A stretch of DNA of 24,986 nucleotides from Sanchytrium tribonematis (taxonomy: Eukaryota > Sanchytriomycota > Sanchytriomycetes > Sanchytriales > Sanchytriaceae), in NCBI GenBank assembly GCA_018985235.1, contig CM032193.1, positions 1 to 24,986 of the forward strand, in the 5' to 3' direction. Of the stretch, positions 1-9,104 are shown piece by piece. Each line of letters opens with the position of its first letter. Position 1 is the stretch's first letter. The notes beneath the pieces were generated by a model. It was not told where the DNA came from and did not search any database. It saw nothing but the letters and a program-made list of their open reading frames with translations. The translations under genes were made by a program, and so were the position numbers.

Positions 1-56
1 ATATTATTGTAGATATATTATTGTAGATATATTATTGTAGATATATTAGATATAAA
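1..56. repeat. 14-bp tandem array at left edge
   Basis: About four copies of a unit reading ATATTATTGTAGAT begin at the first base of the window. No gene overlaps it. The array probably continues to the left of the window. Confidence 0.85.
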
Positions 57-59
57 GAG

Positions 60-142
60 ATAATTATAATTAACACGTTAGTGCTTGTATTTAATGATAA
101 TTATAATTAACACGTTAGTGCTTGTATTTAATGATAATTATA
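60..142 (+). repeat. Palindromic hairpin element, two tandem copies sharing an arm
   Basis: Two copies with a 37-bp period (60 to about 106 and 97 to 142). Each has AT-only inverted arms (ATAATTATAATTAA and a near-complement) around a core CACGTTAGTG followed by CTTGTA. The same family recurs at 8789, 9058, 9470, 9720, 11660, 13869 and 22573. This pair lies just beyond the 3' end of trnN, which is on the minus strand. The right arm here (TTTAATGATAATTATA) has an extra ATG-like interruption not seen in the other copies. Confidence 0.85.
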
Positions 143-166
143 TATTATATATAAAAGGATGTAAAA

Positions 167-239
167 TACCCCAAACTTGAATCGAACAAGTATCTAATAC
201 ATTAACAGTGTATCGCTCTACCAATTGAGCTATTGAAGC
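167..239 (-). tRNA. trnN: tRNA-Asn (anticodon GUU)
   Basis: The reverse complement folds as a cloverleaf. The acceptor stem GCTTCAA pairs with TTGGGGT using G-U pairs, the D stem is GCTC/GAGC, the anticodon stem ATACA/TGTAT has loop CTGTTAA (anticodon GTT), and the T stem is ACTTG/CAAGT with loop TTCGATT. The discriminator is A. It lies 22 bp beyond the atp6 stop on the same strand, so it may help to cut the atp6 transcript. Confidence 0.93.
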
Positions 240-261
240 AAAAATATATTATAGAAGATAA

Positions 262-966
262 TTATTGAACATCTTTTAAATAAGTGGCAGTAATAACAAC
301 GAAGATATAAGCTTGTAAGGCAGCAATAATAATTTCAAGACCCATTAAGATACTAATTAAGAAGATAGGTATAAATTTAAGAATAAAAAAGACTTTACTT
401 GTTGCGAATTGATATGCAAATCCTGCGACAATATGTAAAAGAGAATGACCAGCGACAATATTACTAAATAATCTAATACCAAGACTAAAGGCTCTGGCAA
501 TATAAGAAATTAATTCAATAGTAGTTAAAAGAGGGATTAATCAAGTAGGAGTATTAACGGGTAAAAAAAGAGCAAAGAATTTAGATTTATAATTTTGTAA
601 ACCAATAATAGTAACACCAATCATAATAGGGAAAGAAAAACCTAATGTAATTATGATATGAGATGTAGGAGTAAAACTATAAGGGATCATACCAAGAAGA
701 TTAGAGATAAGAATAAAGAAAAATAAAGATAATAAAAAAGGAAAATATTTATGATTTCCTATTTGTTCTTTAACTACCTCTGTAATAGTTGATGTTAAAG
801 ATTCTTTTATAATTGATGATCTTTCTGCTATTATATTTTCTTCAGCAAAGAATCTAACAAAAAAAGTAAATACTATTAAATTTAAAATTATAAATAATGA
901 TAAATTTGTTATAAATCCCATTACATTATATACCTCAAATTGTTCTAAAGGATTATATATATACAT
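262..966 (-). CDS. atp6: ATP synthase F0 subunit a (atp6)
   Basis: Encodes 234 residues of the proton-channel subunit of the F0 sector in the inner membrane. It works with the atp9 c-ring encoded at 11814. The C-terminal half contains ARAFSLGIRLFSNIVAGH, holding the essential channel arginine, and ends KDVQ then TAA. The N terminus begins MYIYNPLEQFEV and is followed by hydrophobic helices. With a standard code the frame would stop at 541-543, but that codon is TGA and is read as Trp. It is one of only two genes on the minus strand; trnN follows 22 bp downstream. Codons near its start favour A in third position and those near its end favour T, matching the plus-strand genes relative to transcription. 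Confidence 0.96.
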
Positions 967-1183
967 ATTTTATTTATTAATTATTTCTTAGTTAATTTCA
1001 TTTTTATAGACTATCTAAATATAATAAAATTAACAATAATTATAATTACCTTATCTTATTAATTTTAATTTTATTAATTATCATATCTTATCTTATTAAT
1101 TATATTATGAATAATATAGAATTATAATTATATATATATATATATATATATAATGAATAAAATAAAGAAGAAAAAAGAAAGAA
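967..1183. other. Divergent AT-rich spacer between atp6 and nad1
   Basis: The only place where transcription must diverge: atp6 and trnN read leftward, nad1 and everything after it rightward. It holds TTATC/TTATT repeats, an alternating (TA)n run at about 1131-1152, and a purine-rich nad1 leader. It is a candidate bidirectional promoter or replication control region, by position only. No tRNA or ORF is seen. Confidence 0.5.
1157..1169 (+). promoter_or_regulatory. ATAAAATAAAGAA leader motif upstream of nad1
   Basis: Exact 13-base match to the motif before atp8, cob, nad5 and the intron-3 endonuclease. It ends 14 bases before the chosen GTG start of nad1. Its role (promoter, transcript 5' end or ribosome recruitment) is inferred from position only. 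Confidence 0.55.
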
Positions 1184-2095
1184 GTGATAAATGTAATATG
1201 TAGTTCTCTAATAATAATAATATCAGTATTAATAGGATTGGCATATTTAACATTAGCTGAAAGAAAAGTAATGGGATCTATGCAAAGAAGAGTAGGACCT
1301 AATGTAGTAGGAATATATGGATTAGGACAGCCTATAATGGATGGTGTGAAGTTAATAATAAAAGAGGGAATAATACCAAGTCATTCAAATAAATGAATAT
1401 ATAATATAGCACCAATAGGTAGTTTAATATTAGCATTAATTTTATGAAGTGTTGTACCAATAAATAAAGTAGTATATGTAGATTTAACTTATGATATAAT
1501 GTATATATTAGCTATTTCATCAGTATCTATATTAACTATCTTATGAAGTGGATGATCATCAAATTCAAAATATTCATTCTTAGGATCATTAAGATCAACA
1601 TCACAAATGATATCTTATGAAGTAATAATAGGGTTAATAATATTAACAACAATATTTTTAACAAATGAAACACCAAATATAACAAGAATAATAGAAAATC
1701 AAGAAAGTATTAATAATATTTTTCCTTTATTTCCACTTTTTATAATGTTCCTCATTAGTATTGTTGCCGAAACTAATAGGGCACCTTTTGATCTCCCGGA
1801 AAGTGAATCAGAATTAGTTAGTGGGTTTAATACTGAATATTCAGCAGCACCATTTGCATTATGATTTATATCAGAATATGGAAACATTATTTTAATGTCT
1901 TTAATTACTGTTAATTTATTTTTAGGTGGTCAAATATTATTTTTACCTTTTATCCTCTTCTATTTTATTTGAATTAGAGCGGCTTATCCAAGATTTAGAT
2001 ATACAGATTTAATGTCTATTTGTTGAGAAAATTTATTACCTCTTACTATTACATTTATTTTACTTGTACCTACATTAATTCTTACATTATCATAA
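1184..2095 (+). CDS. nad1: NADH dehydrogenase subunit 1 (nad1)
   Basis: Encodes 303 residues of the complex I membrane-arm subunit next to the quinone site. Visible family motifs are [18 protein letters not shown] near residue 27, the loop [20 protein letters not shown] near residue 200, and [19 protein letters not shown] near the C terminus. No in-frame ATG lies between the upstream TAA at 1163 and the first conserved residues, so GTG at 1184 is the likeliest start. The 13-base leader motif ends 14 bases upstream, the same spacing as in other genes, which supports it. Several TGA codons are Trp. Ile is almost only ATA in the first half and shifts to ATT later. Confidence 0.95.
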
Positions 2096-2101
2096 TATAA
2101 A

Positions 2102-2127
2102 ATAAAATAAAGAAATAAAATAAAGAA
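2102..2127 (+). promoter_or_regulatory. Two tandem copies of ATAAAATAAAGAA before atp8
   Basis: Copies at 2102-2114 and 2115-2127. The second ends 15 bases before the atp8 ATG. Duplication of the motif just here is notable given the 6-bp gap to the nad1 stop. Confidence 0.55.
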
Positions 2128-2142
2128 ATAAAGAATAGAAAA

Positions 2143-2283
2143 ATGGCTCAATTAAAAGTATTATATTTTGTAAATAGTTTATTATGAAGTTATATTGTCT
2201 TTTTTATTATATATTTATTAATCGCTAATATCTATTTACCTTTTCAATTAAAAGTTCAATATCTTAGAAATAAATTAATATAA
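2143..2283 (+). CDS. atp8: ATP synthase F0 subunit 8 (atp8)
   Basis: A 46-residue protein beginning MAQLKVLYFVNSLLW, the family's N-terminal pattern (M-P/A-Q-L then aromatic residues). One membrane helix follows, then a short basic tail ending QYLRNKLI. It anchors the stator of F1F0 ATP synthase. Small size and weak conservation are normal for this family; animal and fungal versions are about 45-55 residues. The ATG is preceded by a purine-rich leader. It lies between nad1 and trnL on the same strand, and its one TGA is read as Trp. Confidence 0.85.
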
Positions 2284-2316
2284 TTTATAATTTATAAATT
2301 AAAGATGAATAAAAAT

Positions 2317-2391
2317 AGGAGAGTGACGAAATTGGTAGACGTACTTTACTTAGGATAAAGAAAGATGCAGGTTCGAATCCTGTCTCTCTTA
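2317..2391 (+). tRNA. trnL(uag): tRNA-Leu (anticodon UAG)
   Basis: Acceptor AGGAGAG pairs with CTCTCTT, D stem ACG/CGT, anticodon stem CTTTA/TAAAG with loop CTTAGGA (anticodon TAG), T stem GCAGG/CCTGT. The variable region is only about six bases (AAAGAT), so the long type II variable arm expected of tRNA-Leu seems to be missing. Confidence 0.9.
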
Positions 2392-2421
2392 TAAAGTAAA
2401 AAGGGAGAAAGGAAGAAAAGA

Positions 2422-2742
2422 ATGTATTATATAATATCAATAGGATTAGTATTATTATTAGTAATATTAAATAAAGTATTAAATGTGTATCAAAGTGATA
2501 CTGAAAAATTAGCACCATTTGAATGTGGGATATTAGAAATAGGAGATGCAAGACAAAGATTTGATATTAGTTTCTATGTTATAGCTATATTATTTTTAAT
2601 CTTTGACTTAGAAGTTATATTAATCTTTCCTTACGCTTCTATATTTTATACTCTTAGTTGATATGGTTATTGAGGTTTTATAATATTATTAATTATACTT
2701 ACTATAGGTCTAGTTTATGAACTTGTATCATTATCTTCTTAA
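2422..2742 (+). CDS. nad3: NADH dehydrogenase subunit 3 (nad3)
   Basis: Encodes 106 residues of complex I subunit 3. It has the conserved loop EKLAPFECGILEIGDARQRF with the family's Cys, and the FYVIAILFLIFDLEVILIFP segment with the conserved FDLE. TGA codons 3' of residue 79 are Trp, and the frame then runs to TAA. The purine-rich leader starts right after trnL, so the tRNA is a probable processing point. A degraded copy of its 3' segment (CTTACTATAGGTCTAGTTT) reappears at about 2793-2810. Confidence 0.95.
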
Positions 2743-2831
2743 TTATATTTAATTATTTATATTTTATTATCTTTACTTATATTTTATTATATTTACTATA
2801 GATCTAGTTTCTTAATCTTCCTTTTTATAAA

Positions 2832-2905
2832 GGGGCTATAGCTCAGTCTGGTAGAGCAACCAATTGATAATTGGGAGGTCAGTAGTTCAAATCTTCTTAG
2901 TCCTA
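2832..2905 (+). tRNA. trnI: tRNA-Ile (anticodon GAU)
   Basis: Acceptor GGGGCTA pairs with TAGTCCT (with G-U pairs), D stem GCTC/GAGC, loop TTGATAA gives anticodon GAT, T arm AGTAG/CTTCT with one mismatch. It reads AUU and AUC. AUA, which is common here, needs another tRNA. Confidence 0.92.
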
Positions 2906-3160
2906 TTTTCTCCATTATAATAATATATTATCATCAAATCTTCTTATTTCAATTATCATCAAATCATCTTATTTCTTAGTCCTATTATAATAATAAATAA
3001 GATGGATATAAAATAAGAGAATAAGAAAAATAAGAGAATAAGAGAAGAATAAGAGAGTGAGAATAAATAAGAGAGGGAGATAGAATAAGAGAATAAGAGA
3101 ATAAGAGAATAAGAGAATAAGAGAGGGAAAAAGAAATAAGAGAGGGAAAGAGAAATTATA
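2906..3160. repeat. trnI tail duplications and purine-rich array
   Basis: The first part holds partial copies of the trnI 3' end (AAATCTTCTTA at about 2936, CTTAGTCCTATTATAATAA at about 2977). Then comes a purine-only stretch built from GAGAATAA units with GAGAGGGA interruptions, running up to the rns 5' end. No ORF or tRNA is seen. The purine tract may be part of the rns precursor leader. Confidence 0.7.
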
Positions 3161-3161
3161 A

Positions 3162-4398
3162 AGTAATAATGTGTTTGGAAATAGCACGGAATGAATGCGA
3201 GCTATTAGCATAAAACATGCAAGTCTAAATAGAAAAAGGGCTTTTATAGAGAAAATTTTTAATTTTATAAAGGAGAATAAAACTATAGGCGTACAGGTGA
3301 GAAAAGATAAGTAAAGAGGTCTAAAAAAAGATCGGACTTATAATTAGTTTAGGGGAAAATTCGTAAGAAGAGTAAAAAACCGAGGATCTATAGTGAATTT
3401 TATTGAATGATTCACCACAATGGCAAGGAAGAAAGGGCCATCGAATTGCGCAGCAGTTAGGAATATTGGTCAATCTACTAATAATAAATAATCAAGAAGG
3501 TAGGAACCAGCTAAATAGCATAAAAAAGAAAAATAAGATATTAATTTGATGATTAATGGAAAAGGTCTAGCAAAAAATCTCGTGCCAGCAGCTGCGGTAA
3601 AACGGGTAGACCAAGCATTATTCTTGAGAAATAGGCAAAAAGTGTGGGGTAGATGAGTGGATAAAAAAGAAAGTTAAAAGAATGGCATATGGAGGGATAA
3701 AATCTATAGAAATATGTTAGAAGGTCAAGGAGCGAAGGCATTTAACTAAAAAAAGATTATTGACATTGAACCACGAAGGCTAGGGTAGCGAAAAAGATTA
3801 GAGACCTTATTAGTCCTAGCAGTAAACGAAGTACCCTAAGATATAAAGAAGGGTACCGCCTTGAGAGTATAGTCGCAAGACGGAAATCAAAATTTCTAGA
3901 CGGTTCTTTAAACTGGCAGTGGAGCATGAAGTTTAATTAGATAACCCGCAAGAACCTTACCTATTCTAGATAATATTAAATTATTAACAGGTGCTGCATG
4001 GCTGTCGTCAGTTCATATTGTGAAACTTAATGAACAAAAAATCTTTAATTAATTTATTAATTAATAGATAGAGGACAAGTCATTATGGCCCTAATGAATA
4101 GGGCATAATTTGTGCTACCAAAAAAGAAGACAAAGTCTAAAATAAAAAAAAGAAAAGACATAAAGAGCTACTATATCGGATAATATATTGAAAATCATAT
4201 ATTTGAAGTTGGAATTGCTAGTAATCGTTAGTCAGAATTATAACGGTGAACTGATCACTAAAGAGCGTACTAACCGCACGTCAAGGTCGGAAAGGATATT
4301 GTATGAAAAGATATAGGAAGCTATTATCCATCAATAATATCTAATTTGATTTAAGTCGTAACAAGGTCGCTGTACGGGAACGTGCAGCGGAATGGAAA
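3162..4398 (+). rRNA. rns: Small subunit ribosomal RNA (rns)
   Basis: Bacterial-type SSU rRNA. Recognisable universal segments are AACATGCAAGTCTAA near 3207, the 530 loop GTGCCAGCAGCTGCGGTAA at about 3581, GTAAACGAAG near 3822, AACTGGCAGTGGAGCATG near 3910, TGCATGGCTGTCGTCAG near 3995, and the decoding end AAGTCGTAACAAGGTCGCTG near 4353. About 1.24 kb, shorter than the bacterial 1.54 kb. No anti-Shine-Dalgarno tail is seen after GTGCAGCGGAATGG. Ends are set by homology and are accurate to about 10 bases. Confidence 0.93.
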
Positions 4399-6259
4399 TA
4401 TATTATTTATATTTGTATATAATATATAATATATAATATATAATAATAAATAATAAATAATAAGAGATCACATAGAAATGAAAAATAATAAAGGGCTACT
4501 GGTGAATTTCTAGTCATAATAAAAAAAGATAACGATTTAATGAAATATTCTTAATGAATTATTTACAACTAGAAATAGTAATAATAAAAAAAGAAAACCT
4601 AGTAAACTGAATCATCTTAGTAACTAGAGGAAAAGAAATATGGTAAGTAGTGGTGAACGAAAGCCAAATAGAAAAAGTATCTATATATAAATAATATAAA
4701 TATATAAATAATATAAATATATAAATAAATACATAGATTACTTAATCGAGAGTAGAAGATATATGCTTCAGAATACATCATATATACATCTTATATACAT
4801 CATATATACATCATATAAACTCATTAAGAGAAGATATTAAGAGAAGATATTAAGAGAAGATATTAAGAGAAGATAAAACTAAATATGATATTATGTACGA
4901 TAGTGTAAAGTACCGTGAGGGAAAGATGAAAAGAACCTTAAAAAAGGATTGAAAAAGAATATGAAACCAAATAGCCTAAAAGCAGTCAGAGAAGGAATAA
5001 ATTTAATGGCGTACCTTTTGCATAATGGGTCAGCAAGTTTATTAGTATAGCAAGATAAAAAGTCTAAAAGAAATTAAATAGAGTTATACTAATAAGACCC
5101 GAAACTAAGTGATCTATTGATGGTCAGGTAATTATATAAATATAAATAGAAATATAAATATAAATAGAAAGACCGAACTGTATATTGTGGCAATAATATC
5201 AGAAGAACTGTCAATAGGAGTGAAAAGCTAAACGAACTTAGAGATAGCTGGTTCAGTGTGAAAACTATAAAAGTAGAAATATAATAAGAGATAATGGAGG
5301 GTATAGCACTGAATTGAATAAACAAAAATTTAATCTAAGAATAACCATTTTATTATAATTATATTTCGGACTTATAATGATAAGATTGTAGGTCGAGAGG
5401 GAAACAGCCCAGATCATAAAATAAGGTCCCATAATTTAAATTAATAGATAAGAATATCTTTTATGAAGCTATATGTGGGCTTGGAAGCAGCCATCATTGA
5501 TAGAAAGCGTTACAGCTCAAAGAGTAAAATTTAAAATTTAATTAATTAAAAAGATAGAAGATTTATAGGGTCTAAATTAAAACCGATATTATGATTCTTA
5601 TTATATATTATATATTATATATTATATATTATATATATTTATATATTAAGGAGGTAACACTGTGTTCCATAAGTGGTTAGAATTTTTAATGTAAATTAAA
5701 GAGGACATATTGGAAGTAATAATGCTGACATGAGTAATCAAAAATATTTTTATATATATATTCTCCTTAAGTTTAAGATAAATAAATAAACGTTATATAA
5801 AGGTGAAACAAATGTGAAGCCTGATGATAAATAAAAACGTATCAACCAACAAAGGAAAACAAGCTAGTAAATAGTAAAGGAGAAAGGGAGAAATATTATT
5901 AAGGAACTCGGCAAAATGAATGCGTAATTTAGGTATAAGCATGGTTTATATTAATAAATAATATAAATAACATAAAAAAGAGAAGAGCAACTGTTTACCA
6001 AAAACACAAAAGTCTGCTAAAAAGGAAACTTGACGTATAGACTTTGACTCCCGTCCGGTGCTTCGAAATGAAGTCTTTGTATAAAAGATTAAATTGAAGT
6101 AAACGACCGCCTTAACTCTGAGGGTGCTAAGGTAGCAAAATCCATTGGCTAATAATTGTAGTCCTGTGAGAGGAGTAATGACTTTTCTACTTTCTTAATA
6201 ATATTCCCGATGAAATTGAATTAGCTGTGCAGATGCAGTTTTCCATTAGCTAGACGAGA

Positions 6260-7007
6260 GTGCGACCAGATAGTAAATAATAATAATGTGGAGTATTCCC
6301 ACCTAGTATATTAACCTACTAGAGTTAATAATAGCATGCATTTAAAGTAATTTTTTTGTTTGAAGCCTATTTTTTTTAACTAGATAACTAAGGATAATGA
6401 AAATGAATCTATGGCCAAAGCTATATATATTCAATATTGATTTTCTCGTATTAATATTGGTTAATGTTTTTATATATAGTATAGTAGAATCCTAAGGTTA
6501 TTATCATCCTATTATAGGATTAAAGTATTATTATTTAAACTGGGTAAGTCCTATTATTACCTTTTTTTATATTATAAATAATATAAATAATATAAATAAT
6601 ATAAATAATATAAATAAAGGAGGTTAATAAGCGATTATTTAATAACAATAAGAGGATAAAGGATAATCTAAAAAGCAAATGCTTACTATTAATAGGTAAG
6701 ATAGGATTTTATAATCTATACTGAAAAGTAGCTGACTTAGATATAATTACTTAGGGCCTTTTTAGGTGATATATTTAGCCTTTTCTCACAGCAATTGTTG
6801 TTTTTATAATTGTTGTTTTTATAATTGCAGCTTTTTATAATTGCTGTTTTTTATAATTGCAGCTTTTTATAATTGCTGTTTTTATAATTGCTGTTTTTAT
6901 GAGGTATGAAATATACTTAAATCTTAGTGATGTAGCCGTATGCGATGAAAGTTGCACGTACGGTTAAGACCGGGGGAAAGATATGAGAATATCCTACCTA
7001 TCGGAAC
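6260..7007 (+). mobile_element. ORF-less group II intron in rnl
   Basis: Begins GTGCGACC, the group II 5' consensus, immediately after LSU sequence TAGACGAGA. Near the 3' end lies a textbook domain V at about 6931-6965: AGCCGTATGCGATGAAAGTT then GCACGTACGGTT, with the catalytic AGC triad and GAAA tetraloop. A domain VI hairpin (GATAT-GAGA-ATATC with CTACC) follows. The LSU sequence resumes at AGACCCTATGAAGC. About 750 bases and no reverse-transcriptase ORF. The domain IV position is occupied by a repeated TTTATAATTGCTG/TTGTTG unit (about 6795-6900). The 3' boundary is uncertain by a few bases. Confidence 0.88.
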
Positions 7008-7461
7008 AGACCCTATGAAGCTTAACTAAAGCCAGAGAAAAAGAAAAGAGATATTTTGTGGTGACATAATATATAATTAATTCATCTTTGGTGGAAAGTT
7101 TGACTGGGGAGGTGGCCTGTAAAAAAGTAACACAGGTATATCAAAGGTATGAAAGTAAGTTAGATGACATTAAAAATATGTAAAAAATCTAACTTAAAAC
7201 AGGTTAATGGCTAAAAAAATTCATGCTTAACTGAAAGACTTAATCGTCGATCAGATACGAAAGTAGGACATATGATCCTGGAATTGAATAAATTCTGGAT
7301 AAATTGATAAAAGCTACTCTAGGGATAACAGCCTAATACTACTTAAGAGTTCATATTGACAGTAGTGTTTGGGACCTCGATGTCGACTTTGCTTATCCTG
7401 GTGCTGGAGAAGGTACCAAGGGTTGGACTGTTCGTCCATTAAAAAGCTACGTGAGTTGGGT

Positions 7462-7923
7462 AGACAAGTAAAATATGAGCCCAAAATAAAATAAAGAAAA
7501 ATATAAATTACAGTCATAAAATTTTTTATTTTATAGTGCGAAGGTTTATATAATGTTCAATAATAATTGATATTAAGAAATTGAACTTTTCCTGAGGTAG
7601 ATCGACAGATTTACGCCTCTTTATTAATATATTAATATTAATAAGTTAAATAATAAGATGTTAAATATTATGATGTTAAATATTATGATGTTAAATATTA
7701 TGATGTTAAATATTATGATGTTAAATAAGGGGGTTGCAATATGAGTGAAAACGGTTAAGTTTACAATAAGACCGTCGGTAAAATATCTTATCGCTACAGA
7801 CTGGGTCACTTGTGGGTATCTGAAATGATGCTTAATGTACAGTCGAATATTATTCTTGGCCATCTTGCTAGGATCACCTTGCTAGGATATATTCTAATGA
7901 TGGCTATATAATATATAATATTG
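7462..7923 (+). mobile_element. ORF-less group I intron in rnl
   Basis: The exon ends ...GTGAGTTGGGT and resumes TCAGACCATCGAGAG, matching contiguous bacterial LSU around position 2585. The intron follows the T end-of-exon and terminal-G rule. The P7 strands are visible as GCTACAGACTGGGTC (near 7792) and AATGTACAGTCG (near 7833), with GACT paired to AGTC. 462 bases, no ORF. A 15-bp array with unit GTTAAATATTATGAT (about 7645-7725) fills one loop, and an exact ATAAAATAAAGAA motif sits at 7486-7498, perhaps a relic of a lost endonuclease leader. Confidence 0.85.
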
Positions 7924-8225
7924 TCAGACCATCGAGAGATAGGTCGGATTCTATCTACTAATGGTATAAAAGAAGATTAATTTTCTTTCTAGTACGAAAG
8001 GATCGAAAAGAAAAAAGCCTATAGTATAGCTATTGATTTATACAGTCATTGTAGTTTAGCCACGCTTTTAAGGATACATACTGAATAAATATCAAGTTTT
8101 AATCCTTTTAATCTATCTTTTTATTTACTTACTATAGATTATAGTTATAGATTATAGGTGTATATAATGAAAATTAACAGCCTAATAATACTAATATGTT
8201 ACTTTTATATTTTTCATTTTCTAGA

Positions 8226-8275
8226 TCTCCCCCCCCCTCCTTCCTTCCTCTCTTATAATTCCCCTTTCCTTTTTA
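8226..8275 (+). other. Pyrimidine-rich tract after rnl
   Basis: A C9 run followed by TCC/TTCC repeats lies shortly after the rnl 3' end. It mirrors the pyrimidine-rich trailers after nad2 and trnK-proximal spacer and contrasts with the purine-rich leader before rns. Confidence 0.5.
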
Positions 8276-8295
8276 TAAGATGATATAAAGAAGGA

Positions 8296-8367
8296 GAGTA
8301 GATATCATAATGGTAATGTATTTGTTTGCAAAACAATTTTATGAGAGTTCGATTCTCTCTCTACTCT
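8296..8367 (+). tRNA. trnC: tRNA-Cys (anticodon GCA)
   Basis: Acceptor GAGTAGA pairs with TCTACTC, anticodon stem TTTGT/ACAAT with loop TTGCAAA (anticodon GCA), T stem GAGAG/CTCTC with loop TTCGATT, discriminator T. Confidence 0.92.
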
Positions 8368-8788
8368 ATTTTCTCCCCCTTTTATTCTTTATTATATCTA
8401 TTTATCTTTAAATAAAACTATTTCTCTTTTTTTTAATATATTATCTTCTATTTCTCTTTTTTTTAATATATTATCTTCTATTTCTCTTTTTTTTAATATA
8501 TTATCTTCTATTTCTCTATGGCAGGGCGATATCCTTTTATGATAAATAGAAGATAATCTTTATCTATTGTATCCACTTCCTTATATTTCCATATCCCCCT
8601 CTCTTATCTCTATTATTATTCATCCAATATAATGATAATTATTCATCAAATATAATGATATTCTCTATACTTTTATATTACTTTATATAGTTTATTGATA
8701 ATTAATTATTTATATAGTATTAATTATTTATATAGTTGGCCGTATACTTTTTATTATTCTTGATATATAATAGATGATTAGGTATTAA
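8368..8788. repeat. Spacer with 36-bp tandem repeat
   Basis: Holds about four copies of a unit containing CTATTTCTCTTTTTTTTAAT plus ATATTATCTT (8400-8520), a short GC-richer patch GGCAGGGCGATATCC (about 8519), and duplicated ATTATTCATC and TTAATTATTTATATAG units. No ORF or RNA gene is recognised. Confidence 0.75.
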
Positions 8789-8835
8789 TATAATTATAAT
8801 TAACACGTTAGTGCTTGTACTTAATTATAATTATA
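8789..8835 (+). repeat. Palindromic hairpin element, type A
   Basis: Perfect 15-bp arms TATAATTATAATTAA and TTAATTATAATTATA around CACGTTAGTG then CTTGTAC. It lies 29 bp upstream of trnG; a copy in the opposite orientation lies downstream of the same tRNA. Confidence 0.9.
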
Positions 8836-8864
8836 TATTATATAATATATTATAAGAATGAAAT

Positions 8865-8936
8865 ATCGCTTTAGTATAATTGGTAGTATCTCTGACTTCC
8901 AATCAGATAGTGTGGATTCGAGTTCCACAAGCGATA
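8865..8936 (+). tRNA. trnG: tRNA-Gly (anticodon UCC)
   Basis: Acceptor ATCGCTT pairs with AAGCGAT, anticodon stem TCTGA/TCAGA with loop CTTCCAA (anticodon TCC), T arm GTGGA/TTCCAC, discriminator A. It is bracketed by two oppositely oriented hairpin elements. Confidence 0.92.
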
Positions 8937-9057
8937 ATAATATATATAATAATATATATAATAATATATATAATAATATATATAATAATATAGAGATTAT
9001 ATTTTATAATTACTCCTATTTCTCTTTTATTTATATTTTATGTGCATTTCCTGTAGA
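8937..9057. repeat. TA-rich spacer after trnG
   Basis: Five or so ATATATAATA units, then an unremarkable AT-rich stretch. No gene is seen. Confidence 0.7.
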
Positions 9058-9104
9058 TATAATTATAATTAAGTACAAGCACTAACGTGTTAATTATAAT
9101 TATA
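9058..9104 (-). repeat. Palindromic hairpin element, type A, inverted
   Basis: Reverse complement of the 8789 copy with an identical core (GTACAAGCACTAACGTG) and intact 15-bp arms. With that copy it forms an inverted pair flanking trnG. Confidence 0.9.

Larger units (their letters stand above)
4485..8110 (+). rRNA. rnl: Large subunit ribosomal RNA (rnl), three exons
   Basis: Bacterial-type LSU rRNA. Visible universal parts are the 5' GGGCTACTGGTGAATTTCTAG, the GACTTTGACTCCCGTCCGGTG-like region near 6040, GCCTTAACTCTGAGGGTGC near 6109, CGATGAAATTGAATTAGCTG near 6208, the peptidyl-transferase segments GGGATAACAGCCTAAT near 7322 and TGTTCGTCCATTAAAAAG near 7429, and the sarcin-ricin loop AGTACGAAAGGATCG near 7992. 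Exons: about 4485-6259, 7008-7461, 7924 to about 8110. A group II intron interrupts the site equivalent to E. coli about 2059, and a group I intron the site about 2585. Variable helices are swollen with TA-rich microsatellites, e.g. 4683-4735 and 5135-5165. The outer ends are approximate. Confidence 0.92.

Noticed and set aside
541-966. atp6 as a truncated gene or pseudogene (frame ends at 541 under the standard code)
   Set aside because: The codon is TGA at a position followed by intact ATP6 sequence, and TGA stands at conserved Trp sites in every gene, so it is read as Trp.
1699-1887. Minus-strand ORF within nad1
   Set aside because: Antisense shadow of a strongly conserved nad1 region; no family resemblance.
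8858-9085. Plus-strand ORF of 75 codons
   Set aside because: It runs through trnG and an AT repeat; composition explains it.
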